Assembly (NCBI RefSeq): GCF_001039355.2
Contig: NW_019775574.1
Location: forward strand, 203,058 to 263,842
Direction of reading: 5' to 3'
Source: Lingula anatina
Lineage: Eukaryota > Brachiopoda > Lingulata > Lingulida > Lingulidae
Length of the DNA: 60,785 nt
In this document: positions 1-14,344 of the stretch, in pieces
Numbering within the stretch: position 1 is the first letter of the stretch
Layout of the letters: the number at the start of each line of letters is the position of its first letter
Position numbers and translations under genes: made by a program
Notes under the pieces: model-generated
What the model was told of the DNA's origin: nothing
Seen by the model: only the letters and a program-made list of their open reading frames with translations
Databases searched by the model: none

Positions 1-292
1 GATAACTCATAGAAATATAATAAATTCTGTTTTACCACAAAAACGGCAGTTATAGCTATATATTATTCTGATATCTGAGATTGTCTTTAGACCACGTGAC
101 CTACATTGATGGCTATTCTCTGTTAAAATCTCTTAAGAGATTTTAACAAAAAAACAAATTTTTTAGAAAAAAACAGGGACTTACTTTGAATGTAAAAATG
201 GATTCATTGACCATTAGTAAGTATGAGAAAATTGTTGTTTACTCCAGGAAAATCCATTTTTTGGCCGAAACGAAGAGTTATTATCCCTTTAA
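1..292. mobile_element. MITE-like inverted-repeat element, partial copy
   Basis: This segment is the reverse complement of the element at 56840-57170. Shared features include the TCTTAAGAGA palindrome, the GACCACGTGACCT block and the terminal motif AAGAGTTATTATCCCTTTAA ending at 292. About 50 bases and the other terminus lie beyond the window start. It is non-coding and so non-autonomous. The superfamily was not determined. Confidence 0.7.
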
Positions 293-1563
293 ATAGCCAA
301 GTACATAAAGGGGACATTATCCATGGTGTTCCAGCAGCATTTAACCACTCCCAAGTCATCTGTGAAACAAATTCCAGCCTTTTTCATCGGAGATAGTTAA
401 AAATCATTTTGAATCTTGTGTGTCCACTAGGAATTTGTGAAGACTAAAAAATGATAAAATGATACACCATTTTATCATTGTATTTTATAATTTTTATTTC
501 AAACGACTGACTAGAAGAAAATGCTGAAACGAAATATCTAAGGCGGGCCTCTTAGCTAAGATTTTGTCTTTAGTTGACTAGGAATTTTTTTAAAAATTCA
601 CTTAACTGCAAATTTTGAAAAAAAAGGAGAGACACAATTTGATATAACTAATTTTATAATACATATATTTTCCTCCATCAGCATAATCCTGTTACCATAT
701 CTCGGGCATTTGTCAGGAGTAACTTGGACTGATGTCGCATCGCCATAAAAATACAAGATACGCTTAACCAAACGAATAATCAACAAATGTCTTTTTTCAT
801 ATTTTGAATGTGGTGTAATTCATTTAGGTGGTTCTAGCAAACAACCAAGAATAATATCTTGCCCAGAAAATGATTGCTTAAATCTGGAATGCGCTAGTTG
901 AAAAAAATCTTATTACAATCTTCAACCTTTTGAATTCATTCATTAATTGCAAAGGCTTCCAAAAGTATTCAGTTTGTTCGCTTAACTTTGTCCATTTTAC
1001 TTGCTCTTCGTTTTTGTCTACGATTTACTATCGTAAGCATTTAAGCAATAACAACCTACCGTGCTACTGCTACTTCTGACCACACCCCTGTGGGCTATGT
1101 GCAAGTATACAAACCTCTTGATGAGTAGTATCAATGTGAAATGGTCGCGTGAGAAGAACGCACGTTGGTGTATTGTGCAGCTTTGATAGGCATGATAATT
1201 AAGTATAGCAGATATCTAATTTATTGTTTAATTGCTTATGATAGTGCATGTTCGTTTGCGCTACGATGTATATAAACCTAGCGTTAATGATGGTTTAAAT
1301 AAGTAGTAAAGTAAAGTACTCCTTAGACTAACATTTTCCGATCAAATAGCTTGTAGCGACATGTCTGTAAAAGACATGGTGCATCATTTGTTGAATGAAA
1401 AATAAACAACCCCTCTCAAATTTTGCACCTATATAAAGCAAAATTAAATAGAAATGCATGTACATGCAGCTGTCCTGTAGAAAAAATAGCGTGTTGAAAG
1501 CGTAAATGTATAAATCAATGTTAAGCTTTGAGTATTTTGGCCAGTAAGTGGTATGTTTTGTCA
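293..1563. other. Intergenic, no gene seen
   Basis: AT-rich sequence with short random open frames only. I see no splice-bounded coding block, recognisable domain or RNA gene here. Confidence 0.5.

Positions 1564-1565
<2 letters not shown>

Positions 1566-1603
<38 letters not shown>
1566..1603. repeat. (CT)n microsatellite
   Basis: About 18 perfect CT units. On the minus strand it generates a spurious Glu-Arg repeat at the start of a 92-codon open frame, which is not a gene. Confidence 0.95.
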
Positions 1604-1605
<2 letters not shown>

Positions 1606-1627
1606 AAATTTTACAACACGCTGTTTT

Positions 1628-1795
1628 AGGTGTGCTTCAACCCTCATTCAATGCAAAGTGCTCTCGTGAGTCAAAATAAATTTTGCAAAGAATAATGAAG
1701 CTGACTAATATTGTGAAAATCACAACCCACCCAGCAACTAAACATCCCGCATAGATTGGCCAGTCACTCACTGTCCAGTCGTTGGTATAAACCCT
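1628..1795. repeat. Diverged direct repeat, unit 1
   Basis: This block resembles 2034-2185 in the same orientation. Both contain, in order, CAACCC.CATTCA, GTGAGTCA, AATATTG, CC.AGCAACT and GGCCAGTCA. It looks like an old duplication or two copies of an unnamed dispersed repeat. No coding potential was seen. Confidence 0.55.
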
Positions 1796-2033
1796 GGCTA
1801 ACACAACACGTCTTTTCTGTTTGTTAGTTTATTTTTCGAATAACTCTCTCCAAACTGCAAATTGAAAATTTGATTTAAATTTCGATTAAGAAAGAATGAA
1901 CAATGAAAACAAGTCTCACAAAGAGTTTGAACATTTTGATATAAGTGCCAAGTTTCTAGTAAATAGCAGCGTTTGCTTTTGGCTTTACACCCCCCCCCCC
2001 CAAAAGCATTCCATAGACTTGTGCTTAATCTCA

Positions 2034-2185
2034 AGGGCGTCTTTCAACCCACATTCAGTGAGGTGAGTCATAATTTTTTGTCACGAATTGTAAAATGACG
2101 AATATTGCTATAATAACAGTCCACCTAGCAACTGTTCAACTCGTACGGTGGGGCCAGTCATTCATTGACCGATGAGTCAAGTTGG
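2034..2185. repeat. Diverged direct repeat, unit 2
   Basis: Second copy of the block at 1628-1795, about 400 bp downstream, with many substitutions and small indels. A poly-C run lies between the two units near 1990-2000. Confidence 0.55.
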
Positions 2186-5100
2186 CCAAGCTATCACAGA
2201 AAGTCCTATCTCTCTGAATTCTATTTATTTTGCATTCTGTCAGCAAATGGATATTTGGTTAAATGGGTAAGAAGAATGATAAAAAAGGAACCTGTCAAAA
2301 CAAGTATATTTTATTAGCAGCGATCTTTCAAACAATTTGGAAACTCTGCCAAGCCTCACTGAAATATTGAGAGGTAGTTGTTTGGGAACGACCACGCCTA
2401 TATTTCCTCGACGATCTGCGCATGTGCAGAGATGTGGGGGAGAGCAACAAAGAGCAAATAAAGAAAGCAGTTCTATTGTATCACAACGTGCACACTTGGT
2501 TCGCTTACCTATAGCATTTTGTAAAACTATCCAGCATTGTAGTATATTGGCTTATCGTTAAAGACAGAGGGAAAATTCTCAAAGCGGATTAAGATCGATT
2601 TTGACATTTATTTATTTCCCGCAAGACCCATATTCGCACAACATTTAATTCTTTTATTCCATTGTATGTCAATTGTCAAGTGCAAACGAGTATAAATATA
2701 GCACAAGCGCTTCGTTTTTCTTTAAATATTGTACAATATCTGCATCGTTCCTCTATCTCATTAAAAAAGAATATTAGGTCACTTACTAATACCTGTGTGG
2801 TATGAAATAGACACGAAAATATTGAATGTTCACTCATTATTTAAATGAATCCGTTTTTCAGACAAGGGTATACTTTTCTTATTAACTATACATGAAATAA
2901 AAAAATTGGAATTTGGCAAGCCTTAATTTCTTAACGTTTTTCGAAATGTATTTATACAGATTATATTCACTACCACTGATTCTAGGCTATCACCATAGGG
3001 TGTAAAACACTTGATCGAAGACAAACTTTAATACCTTATACAGATATAACTTATGTTGGAAACAGGTCGTGTAATAAGAATATAACCTGCGTGCTTGTCA
3101 TTAGCATCTAAACAAAACTAGACCTTAACTGGCAGGTTGATCAAAGGAGGGTCAAATGTTGAATGGAGAAGGCGGGTCAAATGAAATGTCATTAATTAAG
3201 CAATGCAGAGTATTACTCTCAATTTCTCGCCAACTCAATTAACAGAAATATTTCAATATTCATTGAGGTCAGTGAGGTACGCACATATAGCGAGATACTG
3301 TCCGACGGCCCCAAAGCTCTGCTATTGTTTGCAATAAGGACAACACCAGTTTGAATGGAAATCTTTCGAGGTAAGGTATGCAGCACGTTTATGGTTAATT
3401 TAGTCGACCCGAGTACCGAATTACCTATAAGCGGGTCGTTTATTAATACTCATTGTATAGGCATATTCGACCTTACTTATGTGTTACATGTGTGCTCAAT
3501 ATGCTGCACGTCCGTATAACAAATGAATATGTGCATTTTACATGCAACATAGATGTTACGTATCTTATATAACAAAGTTCGGACAACGCATAACTGGAAA
3601 GGACTACTACAATATACGAGTATCCTACAAAATACAAGTATGCTTTACAAGTAATGCTGAAAGTATATCATGTGCCATTTGACTTATTCAGAACTTTTCA
3701 TTTTCTTTCATCAACTAAAACGACTACTTGAAGTGCGTTAGGTTTTGAAACGGAGAAATGCCTTAAGAAGCTTAAATGGTCTATTAGCAAATTAGACGTT
3801 TTAAATCCCAAAGACAGACCCTTATAACAGAAACAGATTTGAAAAAATTGCTTGTAATGCAAATGATTGAAAAGTATGTTTTTTATCTTATTTAATGGAC
3901 GGCATTTGTAGATATTTCTCTACGTATAGACACAGTTACAGGAGTGTCCGTGATGGGTACCAAAATCGTCCAAAATCAGTCCCTGCAATTTTGAATACAT
4001 ATTTCATAACAATGTGGCTTAATACGCGTTGCTATTACTTTTAACCTTTATTTGGGTGAAAGACTATCTCCCAAACAATTGTGGTCACCGCAACGTAAGG
4101 CACACCCGATACCAACATACAGTACAGCACAAATGACATAACTTCAAACACAACGGACACAAGGATGGAGAACCTCTACACAGGTCATTTGGTACGGGGC
4201 AATCAAGCTTTGCACCCTATGCATCCAAATATTTTTGTATAAAATCAGTCTCTTTATTCAAAGTGTAGTATTGATTATAATTAGCACATTGGGCGTCGAA
4301 TCAAAACATATCTATGTATACGGTTATGTCACACTGAACCCCAATTACGACATCATAGTACCGTATAACTTCCAAAACTCAACAGAGCAACAATGTATAC
4401 GCTCTGGCCGTAAAATCAATTTCTATTGACGATGTGTAATTGAACTTTGGATTTCTTAGAGATAATGTGACCTATGAGAGAGAGGCGAGTGCTGTATTTA
4501 TAAAAAAAATGTGGCTTATACATTTTAATGGTGCACTGAAATAACGAAGATATTACAAAGGGGCGTCGACCAATTACTTAATATACTTTATCTGATGAAA
4601 AAACGAGGTAGTTCTGCCTTCCTCGAGTAATTGATACCAGTACAAACAGCTGGCTTAAAGCAAAGGATATTACTGACAGACAAGTTTCCCTGTGCAAACA
4701 AGGAAATGATCTTATCCTTACGACATTTTTGCCCTGCAAATGGGCATTCCTCTGATTAACGCTTAGGATTACAATGTAAAATTTAGATTATCACATTACA
4801 AATGTGTATCCATAATGTAGTTTGATTTTTGTAAACCATTCACAAAATTTTTATTCAATCCTATGCATACCTCAAATGCTTTTCGTGTCACTTAGGTTCA
4901 TTGATGTTTGAAACTTCTTCCTGACTTAATCTATGATTTCAAATGCCACTAGGTGCAGCAAAAATCAAACTGGGGACTAAACTCTCTATCTTATCGATAA
5001 GGTCACCAAAAAGAAAGCAATGAAATCCCTAGTCTGCTTCAGCCATAACACCATCCGGCCAACCGGTTATCACACTTTTGCATGCGGTGTTGGGCCGACC

Positions 5101-8100
5101 CGGATTATGATCCACGCCCATGCGCGGGAGTCACATGCGCACTGTCCCACTTTCAGCGTGGTGTTATGTTACAAATCACATGGCACATGGACTAGTTTTT
5201 CTTAAGGCCTACCTATAAATTCACAATGCACAAATTTACTCGCGTCAGGTAGATAAACAAAGGTTCTCTGCACCAGCCCCCTTTCTTACCTTGAACTCAA
5301 AAGAACTACTACTAACTATCAGTGGGTAAAGATTTAAGCGTCCTCTCTCTGTCCGAATTTTAACTGCATTTCACCCCTAGACCCGCTTTCGAAGTTTGAT
5401 TTGCTGTTTTATACACTATTTATGATGCGGGATATTACTCATCGATATTATGTACTGTTTGCTTATTCACTTTTAGAAAGTCACCATTACTTCCTCACAG
5501 GCAATGATTGGTTTGTAATCTTTTAGTACATTGATGGTAACTTTTATCAATTAATTGCGTACAGTAGACTGTTAGACAAATACTGTTATTCACATAAGGC
5601 TACGTTTTATCTGAAATGACCCTATACCTATAGACTTTCATACTTGTATTTCTTAGAAGTTTCTGGAAACCTAAAAAATACCTCTAAAGTTATCTTTTCT
5701 ACATGAGCATTATGTACCATAAATTCCAAAAAATTAATCAAATGGCTAGATTCATAATAACTTACAGTCTGTATCACTTCATCAGAGCGAACCATAATAG
5801 CACTCTATAAAGTTGCACTGCGGGTAAAGCATGCGTAATGGGGAGAGGGGCACCGCCCTCACCAGTCTTAAGAGAGTTAACCAATCAAGCGAAAAGATGT
5901 TCTGTGACGACGAACTGGTAACGCAGGCGCCTATTGTCCGGCGCTAGGTGGTTTAGACCAGGGAATGCTACTGCAACACCACCTACGCTATGGGAGGTGG
6001 ACTGATCTTCTTTAAGTCGCTTACATTCCTTTGGCTATTGTAATGGCGGTCGGGCGTGCCGGCTTCCTGTACAAGTCTCTTACCTAAGTTATTAAGCAAC
6101 CCCTCCCTTATTGTCTATACACCTCAGGCTCGATCGTCCAGCGATATAATAGATTTCAAATCGCCTAAGGTTTATTTATGTATGGTCATACTAACAATAT
6201 TTTAATCCTCGACTTGTCTATGTGCTATTGTAAGTCAAAGGGAACTCTTTCAGCGATTATATTTCGGACTTATTACCCATCTACCGCCTGTACTCTGTTT
6301 TTGTTAGTGTAATATTAATTCGCTCTGGCTCAAGTCAACACCGCTGCCAATCTGTCGGGTTATTTTGTTCAATGTGATAGTTTCTGCCAAGTTTTAACAC
6401 AAACTTCAGTTTCGCAGAAGTGACCCACCTGCCTTTCATAGAAGTACCGATCGTAAAGGTCATAAAATATTACCCGATAAAAATACTAGTAACACATAAA
6501 ACATATACAGTTGATGCAGCTATGAAACTCAGTTTTTGATAACTGTATCTTTCTTTTTAAAATTGTCATACATTTAAATATGACCAAGTGTAACCCCTTA
6601 TACACAGCAGCCGGTCATGTTAAGCTTGTGCTAGACTAGGTTCAATAGAGATCGAACTAGGCGTGGCCGCAAGGTAAAATCCCCATAACACTCACCCCAA
6701 CTCTGCTCTTCTAACTTTGTCACAGAGAGTCTCGACAACTTCTATGGTGTTGCCAAACCACCCTGGCTTCTAACAGGTACTTCTCGTCCGCTGCCAACCA
6801 CGACACTGGTAAAAGTACCAGCAGACTAAGTGTGCGCGCGGGTGTGGGTACCTCGCTCAAGTCTAGGTCGACGACGCTGAATGGCGCTAACAACAAAAGA
6901 GGAATGCAAATTTAGTACCTGAGTGCCTCCGTTTGAATGGGCGTTATTACCGTCCACCTAACAGTGTGCTCTGCGTCCCCGCGAGATCAAGTAACTCGCC
7001 ATTAATATACAGTGGTAAAAACATTGAACCCCTTAATTTATAGTTTTCAGACCACAGGGTGAATAATGCTAAACATGTTCGATTGGAAAAGAATGTTTAT
7101 TGAATGAAAAAGCAAATGAAAAGAGCCTCTTGCCCAGGGTTAAATTTCATGGCACTACGAAAGTTACAATAACCAAAAGAGGCGTTATGTAATGTAAGGA
7201 CGCGACGCAAAATTCAATAATCCGCCGTTGGAGGAGAAATGATCACCACGCCCTTATAAATGCAATCAATGATTTTAAGTTATAAAATGCAAGTTTACAA
7301 CCATAATGTGAAGGATGCATCCTTAATAGATACCCTTTAAATCGTTGGACATACACTGGTAGTTTCAAAACCCGAAGCCAGCGATCATATACATGTGGCC
7401 CTGGTCTTTTAAACCAGAGGGACTGTTTACCTATGTGACACTTAGAACAAATGCCAATCTTGAAAGAGACATTATAAAATCCAATTCAAATCGTGAATAG
7501 TATATTTAGCATGGCCTGGAGTAAAACTGTTTTCACATTCACATGCAAACGTAATGGTCAAATTAACTGTCCATCAGATTTAGACGGAACACCTTTCTTT
7601 TCAAAATCGCGCCACTTCAGTTGCATAACGCGATGGGAATAAATCATGTAATTGGATGAAAAATAAAAGTTCTTATCGTAAATCAAAATGTTGCAATACA
7701 AGGGATGTTTCTGATGTAGTTGTAAAAACCACCTGCTAGTGTTTACATGGTGGTTTTTCTGTACTTATCCAATGATCAAGCCCTGCCGTATATTTTAATG
7801 TTGGTTGTCTCCACTGTTCTCCGTGCACCGCAGCGGACACTCGTCTCTCTACTGTTGTCTGTCACGTGCAATGCTTTTTCTTTCTGTTTTGCTCGGTCTT
7901 TCATAGCCACTAGTTATTTAGGATTTTAAAGTTTTGCCCAAAATGTAACCAGTGTCGTAAGTTACGCTTGCAACATTTTGATCTACATTGCTTGAGAATT
8001 CTATAATTTATTTTATGGACCAGACAACTAAAAGCAACATAATCTTCTTTTATGAAAAGGAGTAATTTCGATGAGTTTTATCGCCTACCCCCGTCGACTG

Positions 8101-8226
8101 AGAATCTATAACTATATAACAATATTTATTATCATATTGCGTCACTTTGTAGAACTGCTGACTGACCAAAGATCAGTGATGGCGAACGGAGTGAATTATA
8201 GCACGTTCCGACTTATTAGAATGTTT
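2186..8226. other. Intergenic, no gene seen
   Basis: Six kilobases without a supportable gene. Open frames are short, lack recognisable domains and lack flanking splice signals that join into anything. The stretch at about 5800-7000 is somewhat more GC-rich than its surroundings, but I could not assign it. Confidence 0.45.
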
Positions 8227-8264
8227 GCCGGGGGGTGGGGTGGGGGGTGGGGGGGGGGGGGGGG
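8227..8264 (+). repeat. G-rich tract, potential G-quadruplex
   Basis: A GGGGTGGGG-type run followed by an unbroken poly-G. Several runs of four or more G on one strand could form a quadruplex. It inflates two overlapping spurious open frames (Gly/Trp-rich on plus, Pro-rich on minus). Confidence 0.8.
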
Positions 8265-8779
8265 AAGACACACGGGAGGCGTGAACTGTCAAGGTAAGTG
8301 GAGATGCACACGCATGAAAATAATTAGTCAAGGTGATTACATCTTGAAAGACGTCCTTAGGTGTGATGTGACATGGCAAGGACAGTGCACTTACGTCAAT
8401 GGCGTGCTTACATGGTAATAACCACACCTAATGCCCTTCAGTATTGTTAGGAGAGCTTCCATTTGAGGACCGGTTCATTGTGGACACTCGCACGGTAAAG
8501 ATACAGGGTGCATGTTTGTATATAGCATGTATGGTTCCATGCTTAGAAAGTTTACACTGTCAAAGCTAGGGTCTAAGGTCAAACATATCGCTCACCACAA
8601 TGCGGTGCATAAAGGGCTTGATTGCTTTTTGAATTTGCCTACAAATGTAAAACCTGAGAGCCAACACTCTTTTTTTTTTATATCCATGATTATGTGTGTT
8701 ATCAATATCTCCTTATACCACTGACTCTACTAGTATATCCATGTACCCTGTCAGATACATCAATACGACATTTATTGCC

Positions 8780-8954
8780 CAGGGGCGGATTTAGGCCGTC
8801 TTCTGGGTCTTCCGGAAGACGGTCAGATTTTCAAGTTTGCATTGACGGGTAGGCCTATCTAATTTTTTCTGTCGGAAGACGGTCAAAAAATGGAGAATGG
8901 ATCAACAAATATAATATGGAAGACTGTCAGAAAATATCTCTGGATCCGCCCCTG
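8780..8954. mobile_element. hAT-like non-autonomous element
   Basis: A 175-bp unit with terminal inverted repeats: it begins CAGGGGCGGATTTAG and ends CTGGATCCGCCCCTG. Termini starting CAGGGG are typical of hAT-derived miniature elements. The interior repeats a GGAAGACGGTCA motif. There is no coding sequence, and I could not see a clear 8-bp target duplication. Confidence 0.65.
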
Positions 8955-11506
8955 ACAACATAAACGTACAAATAGATAATAGATAAAAGATAGATATTTC
9001 TTTAACTAAACCAACTATACGTGTATTTGCACCGGGAAGCTTCATGTGCATGACACAAGAAAATGGTCGTTCCTTGGACTGGGAAATTATGATCCTTCCT
9101 TTAATTGTAATTACGTATAATGGATGCACTGGATTTTCATATACAGAAATGACCAGGGCGAATTTTATGACATTCATTTTTTACGATGCAAAAATAATCT
9201 TTAAAAAATACATGTTAATGAGTTATATTCAATTTCTTATTTTTTTTAAATCCGTGGAACTGGTGGGTGGTAAATGTGTGTCCTCGCACAGCAGACACAC
9301 CCCTTAAAAAGTTCTGGTCTCTAAATGAATAGGGGTTCTTATCAGAAAAATGTATTAGATTGTATTACTTCGACTCCTTTTATTTACTTTTTCTCTGAAG
9401 CCACAGGGGCATATCAAAGTTGACAGCAGTATCATTACTACGCTCCCTACCTTATAATTTGCCATCAACACCCTACCTCTGACATTATAAATCACATATG
9501 TCTCCCGATGTGAACTTTCCAGTGACATTAATATGCTTACCTATGCATTATCAACTAAACTGGTCATGAAAAGGAAATGTAAAATTCAGGACAAGGATTC
9601 TATATTCAGTTTTGTTATTCATAAATTAAGATGTGCTTCCACAAAACAAACATTACAGAGATGCCACTTACACCCTCATTATTCTGTTTCAGTCACACCT
9701 TGCGGTATTTCATCTTTTGTTTTCTCTTAAGCGTAGACAGACACCATCCCGAAGCACATGCCTTTCTTTTGAAAAACAGATATATCTGATGTTTTTCGAG
9801 TCGGACAACAACGCAGGCATTTTCACGGCGGTGAACAGGATGGTTGATCGAAAGAGGTTGAAAAGAAAGCCAAATTGACACGTGGAAACATCCAAGTGCA
9901 GAGGGAAATAAAGGCTAAGTTTGGCCGAATCTATATGCCCTAACAACCACCATTCAACAGACATATGGAAGCGGACCAACCATTTCCGACATTTTGTCGA
10001 AAATTGAACGAACGGATATTTTTCATTCATTCAGCTATTACATTTATTTAAGGGTTGGTGGAATATCGTGCAGTCATATACGTGTGCCTTTCAGCTTATT
10101 TTCTTTAAACAAGGATAACCAACCCAGTGAGGTAAACTATCAGTTGTTCCTATATTCTTACATCCAGGAAGTATATGTACCTGATACCTATGTCGAGCAT
10201 AAAATGGGCGTGGTATTACGTAGCAATTTAGTAAATAGTCGAAACCGCAGACCGATGACAAGTTAAACGGAAGAGATTATTAGACCTCCTACAAAACGAT
10301 TACTGCACGGTCCTGTAGGATAGAGTATCCCGTGCACAACACATAATTGCTATGTGACTTTCAATATTGGCTTTGTATACGCGTTCCCCGAATATGCTAT
10401 AATTGATTTTCTCTAAGGCTTTCGAAAATGGTCATTCTGTCGAGTTATGTAATCATCCTACAAACATGGTGACATATTGCTACCAATCTCTGTGTGCAAA
10501 GCCAGACAAAAGAATGATATATGAATTTACCACTCCACCATCTTGTATTATACTACGTATAAAATTACATCAAACATCTTCCCTAAAGAAGCTTATCATT
10601 CATATGTCACATCCTGAGTGTACTGTTGGTCTTTTTTTTTAAGTGAGGAATAAGTGGAGGTCCATACGTATAATCTCCGTTTTAGCCGACGTGTCTAGGT
10701 ATTTTCTCGGATGATATAATCTTACAGCTCAAAAGAAACAGTCGGTGACATTTTATTAAAATAAGCCAGTCGGCTAATTTAAAATAATGATTTTTCTCAA
10801 AATATACAATTTCTAAAACATTTCGTTCAATTTTAAAAGGTATCGAATTTCGAGGACGCACAAAAATCACAAATTCATCAGGAATACGCGTTAGTTTACG
10901 GTATTCCGAATGAATGAATATGATGGATGCAGCACTGCAAAATAAAGAAAAAAATGTCAAAAACGTGATCAAATATGTACATAAACTTTTACGGGTCCCC
11001 ACGCCTCTAAACATCACAATAAGACAAAATGATGCAATGATTAAAAAGTTGGACAAAAAGCACTCCCCTACAGAAGCACAAATTTTCAGTGGATGTATCA
11101 GTGGTTCGTCATCAAACTCCTTTCAACGATTCCCACTCCACCCTGTTAAACACTCATGCCTACTTTACCACGTTTGTATTGATTTGTCGAAAACGCAGCA
11201 GAGGGGCGCTACTCAAGGACTGACTAATCAACTGCTAATCACACAAAATATGGAGTGGGGAGTCAGTACACTGAGTACACAGAGAACACACAAATCTCCC
11301 ACGGCTCAGATTATCCCGACTTTTACCTGTTACACAGAAGGGTACATCCTGGCGTTTTTGAAAAATGAGAGCCACGGGGGATCATAGGCTTAAATACTTA
11401 TTACTTAACTGCCGTCTCTTTCGTAGCATGATGCCAGTATACAGGCTCGGGTACTGCCCGAATGATTGTGCCTATTTTTCGAAGGTGAAGTGATACAGTA
11501 TATAAA

Positions 11507-11551
11507 TGTATATTTCATTGAATTAATACACATGTATATTTCATTGAATTA
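11507..11551 (+). repeat. Short tandem direct repeat
   Basis: Two identical 19-base copies of TGTATATTTCATTGAATTA at 11507-11525 and 11533-11551, separated by seven bases. Confidence 0.85.
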
Positions 11552-12154
11552 CCTTGTGACAATCTTATATGAGTTTTTTCCCAATCACTTGCGTTTAATT
11601 GATTTTTGATTAAAATGTTAATCTTTATAAAGTTAGAAAATGGCTATCGACCGTGGAAGTGTGAAGTTCAATGCCTCACTCAATAACCAAGTCCTCAGTG
11701 GTAAATACGCGTTTGTGGAATCCATAAACCACGCCTCTTAAACACCCGTAGAGTGACGCGGGCTTTTAACTATTTTCTTGCCTTTTTGCAGTGCTATTCA
11801 GCAGAAAATGCGGCCGTATTCAACAGATATCGTTAACAAAATGCCAGTGCACGTTAATCAGATCTAAACTGGTTCTGAGTCGTTCTGCTCTAAATGTCGC
11901 TTTCAACGCGGGACCTGAAGTCATTGTACAAATGAAAGCGTGGCAGCGGAAGGCTGAATTTCAGCGCATTCTGAACAAAACTGCTACTGATTCAAATATT
12001 GCCTAGTTATGAAAACGTAATTGATATCGCCACCCACACAAAAGAAATAGGTATTACCTTAAGAAACAACTAGGACACATCTGAAGATGTGACATATTTG
12101 AAGGCCCTTAGACACCGCCCTCCTCAAATTTCATTTACTACCAAACTTCAAAAT

Positions 12155-12237
12155 GTAGTAGTACTACAGTACTAGGAGCAGCAGTAGTAGCCGTCGTAGT
12201 AGTAGTACTCGTTAATAGAAGTAGTGGCAGTAGTAAT
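12155..12237. repeat. Degenerate (AGT)n trinucleotide tract
   Basis: Imperfect AGT/AGC repeats, interrupted in several places. Low-complexity sequence with no coding role seen. Confidence 0.8.
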
Positions 12238-13682
12238 ATATATAGGTTATCAAAAGTCTCGCCGCTTGACAAGTGTCATTTAAAACATTTGTAACATCAT
12301 AAACGAGCTTGCATAGTCTAAAAGAGGTATGAGAAACTAGACAAAGCTAAAACGCACAGTTAGAAAATACACATTTCACGCTCTTTAAGAAATTAAACTG
12401 TCTTAAGGCGTGTTGAATAAAATATATTTGAGATTAAGACATTAAAAAAAACACCTCTACCTTTCCAAATCCATATTAAAATTACCACAGTTACGACTAA
12501 AAGTCATACAAGTATATCCCTGTATATACTTGTGGGTCCTACATGTAAAACATGTTTAACGATCAACACGTAAAAATTACTACAATGGTAACGCTCCATC
12601 ATGTGAGCCTTTCTTTCATACCTTCCAATTCCATTGTGCACTGGAGCAAGGAAGTAAATTCTTTGATTCATGTAGAAACAACACCACAACAAAATTTATA
12701 AATCGCTATTTTTCAGCCAACATATTTCGTAGTAAAGATTCCTTACTAGCAATTGAAACTTAATTATTTATATATGTTAGCCCATGAAATGAAATGTAAT
12801 TTGAAGTCTTCATTTTTCTAAAAACAAACAAGACACAATCTTATCAAAAGCCAGAACAGCCTTTAAAACAATTCTTACGGTGTTGTAAAGTAATAAGACA
12901 AGGCTTTAAAACACCCTTCAGATGTCCCTTAAAATAGGTAGACATAACCCTCTATCAGAGCCATAGATTGATTTTTCACTAGAAATTCACAGACATGTCT
13001 CTGGTTAAACAATGGGACTTTTCTGCACTGCACGCGTCAGAGGAAAGTGCACATAAAGAAAACTCCGGCCCTGGTAGAAAACAGGTAGACATCATGTATA
13101 AGAAGTAAACGAAAAATATTGAAAAGAATTACGCGCCAATCACTGGCGCAATGTATACTCGCCAATTAGCGTCAACATTAAAAATAAAGTAAAATAGTTT
13201 TAACTTAAACTATGTGATTACACTCTACAAGACATTGTATTAGTGAAACATTCATTTGAATCTCTCCAAATCACTCAATTTAAGTGTAGAAGTGGTACAT
13301 TCCACACTTTTCTGATCTGGACCTGTAGCTTATAAAAATCGCCCATGGCCATAATTCAACTCAAATTGTCATATATCAAGCCTGCACTAGAAAACTCCAT
13401 CTTTAACTTGAATGCTCTGTTCGCTGAATTCTAACATGTTCAATGCATATAGTATATCCCTTTACAGTAGTCTTATATCAGGGTCACAATCACATTGTTT
13501 ATTTGAACATTTACTATCGTATATTAACCACTCGTCTACAGAGGACAGTCAATACACTGCTAGCTCAAATTACAATGATCAACTGTATTAAGAGACGGTT
13601 TGAATGATCGGATGACGGGGCCCATTGTTAACATGTGCAAGTACAGTTCTTTATTCTAAAGGCATACAATGCGCTAAGACTT

Positions 13683-13684
13683 AA

Positions 13685-13727
<43 letters not shown>

Positions 13728-13731
13728 ATAC
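13683..13731. repeat. (AATA)n microsatellite
   Basis: Around twelve tandem AATA units, nearly perfect. Confidence 0.95.
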
Positions 13732-14344
13732 CTCAACAGCAAGGTATAACCTTTAGTCAGTTCCCCAATACCGTTGAGAAAAATTACGATCTATCAACTT
13801 ATTTTCGAGTTATAAAATTATTATTTTTATCGCCACGAGTGATATTCACAAGTTTTTGTAATATCTTCACTGACAAAGTTACTTAAAACTAATGACAAAA
13901 ACAAATTTATCGACCCTGATTGTACATGAATGGTTTTAGATATGGCATACCTCGGCGACTGAAGAAAAAAGTGTTAAAGATTCATCTAAAAATTATATTG
14001 AAATATGATGACATTTGCAATACATATGTCATAATCGTGTATAATCAGCATCATACAATGTTTCAACACCACACAGCTACTGTTCTGGTGCACGGGTAAC
14101 ATTGATGGCGACAGTCAAATGGAAAAGATATATCCTCAAACAAATTAGTTGACTCATCCACCCTTTTTATTATTTACAACATCAAAGGGTAAAACTGCCA
14201 TTTATGGTTATTACCACTGAAAAATCACAATCGCTGCGTCCAACAAAATCACTTTGTTTTATTACAACGTTAATATATACAATAAATAAAACCGGCTCCA
14301 TTTCAGGAAACATAATCCAACTGAAGACATAAACGTTTACAGAG

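Larger units (their letters stand above)
8955..14344. other. Intergenic, no gene seen
   Basis: No supportable gene. The longest open frames (10914-11387 plus and 10682-11056 minus) overlap antisense to each other and show no domain or exon structure. Contents are small repeats listed separately. Confidence 0.45.

Noticed and set aside
8071-8427. Gly/Trp-rich plus frame and Pro-rich minus frame
   Set aside because: Both are created by the G-run at 8227-8264.
10682-11387. Overlapping open frames of 124 (minus) and 157 (plus) codons
   Set aside because: No domain, no homology recognised, mutually antisense, AT-rich composition like the surrounding non-coding DNA. The minus frame's hydrophobic start looks signal-like but is unsupported.
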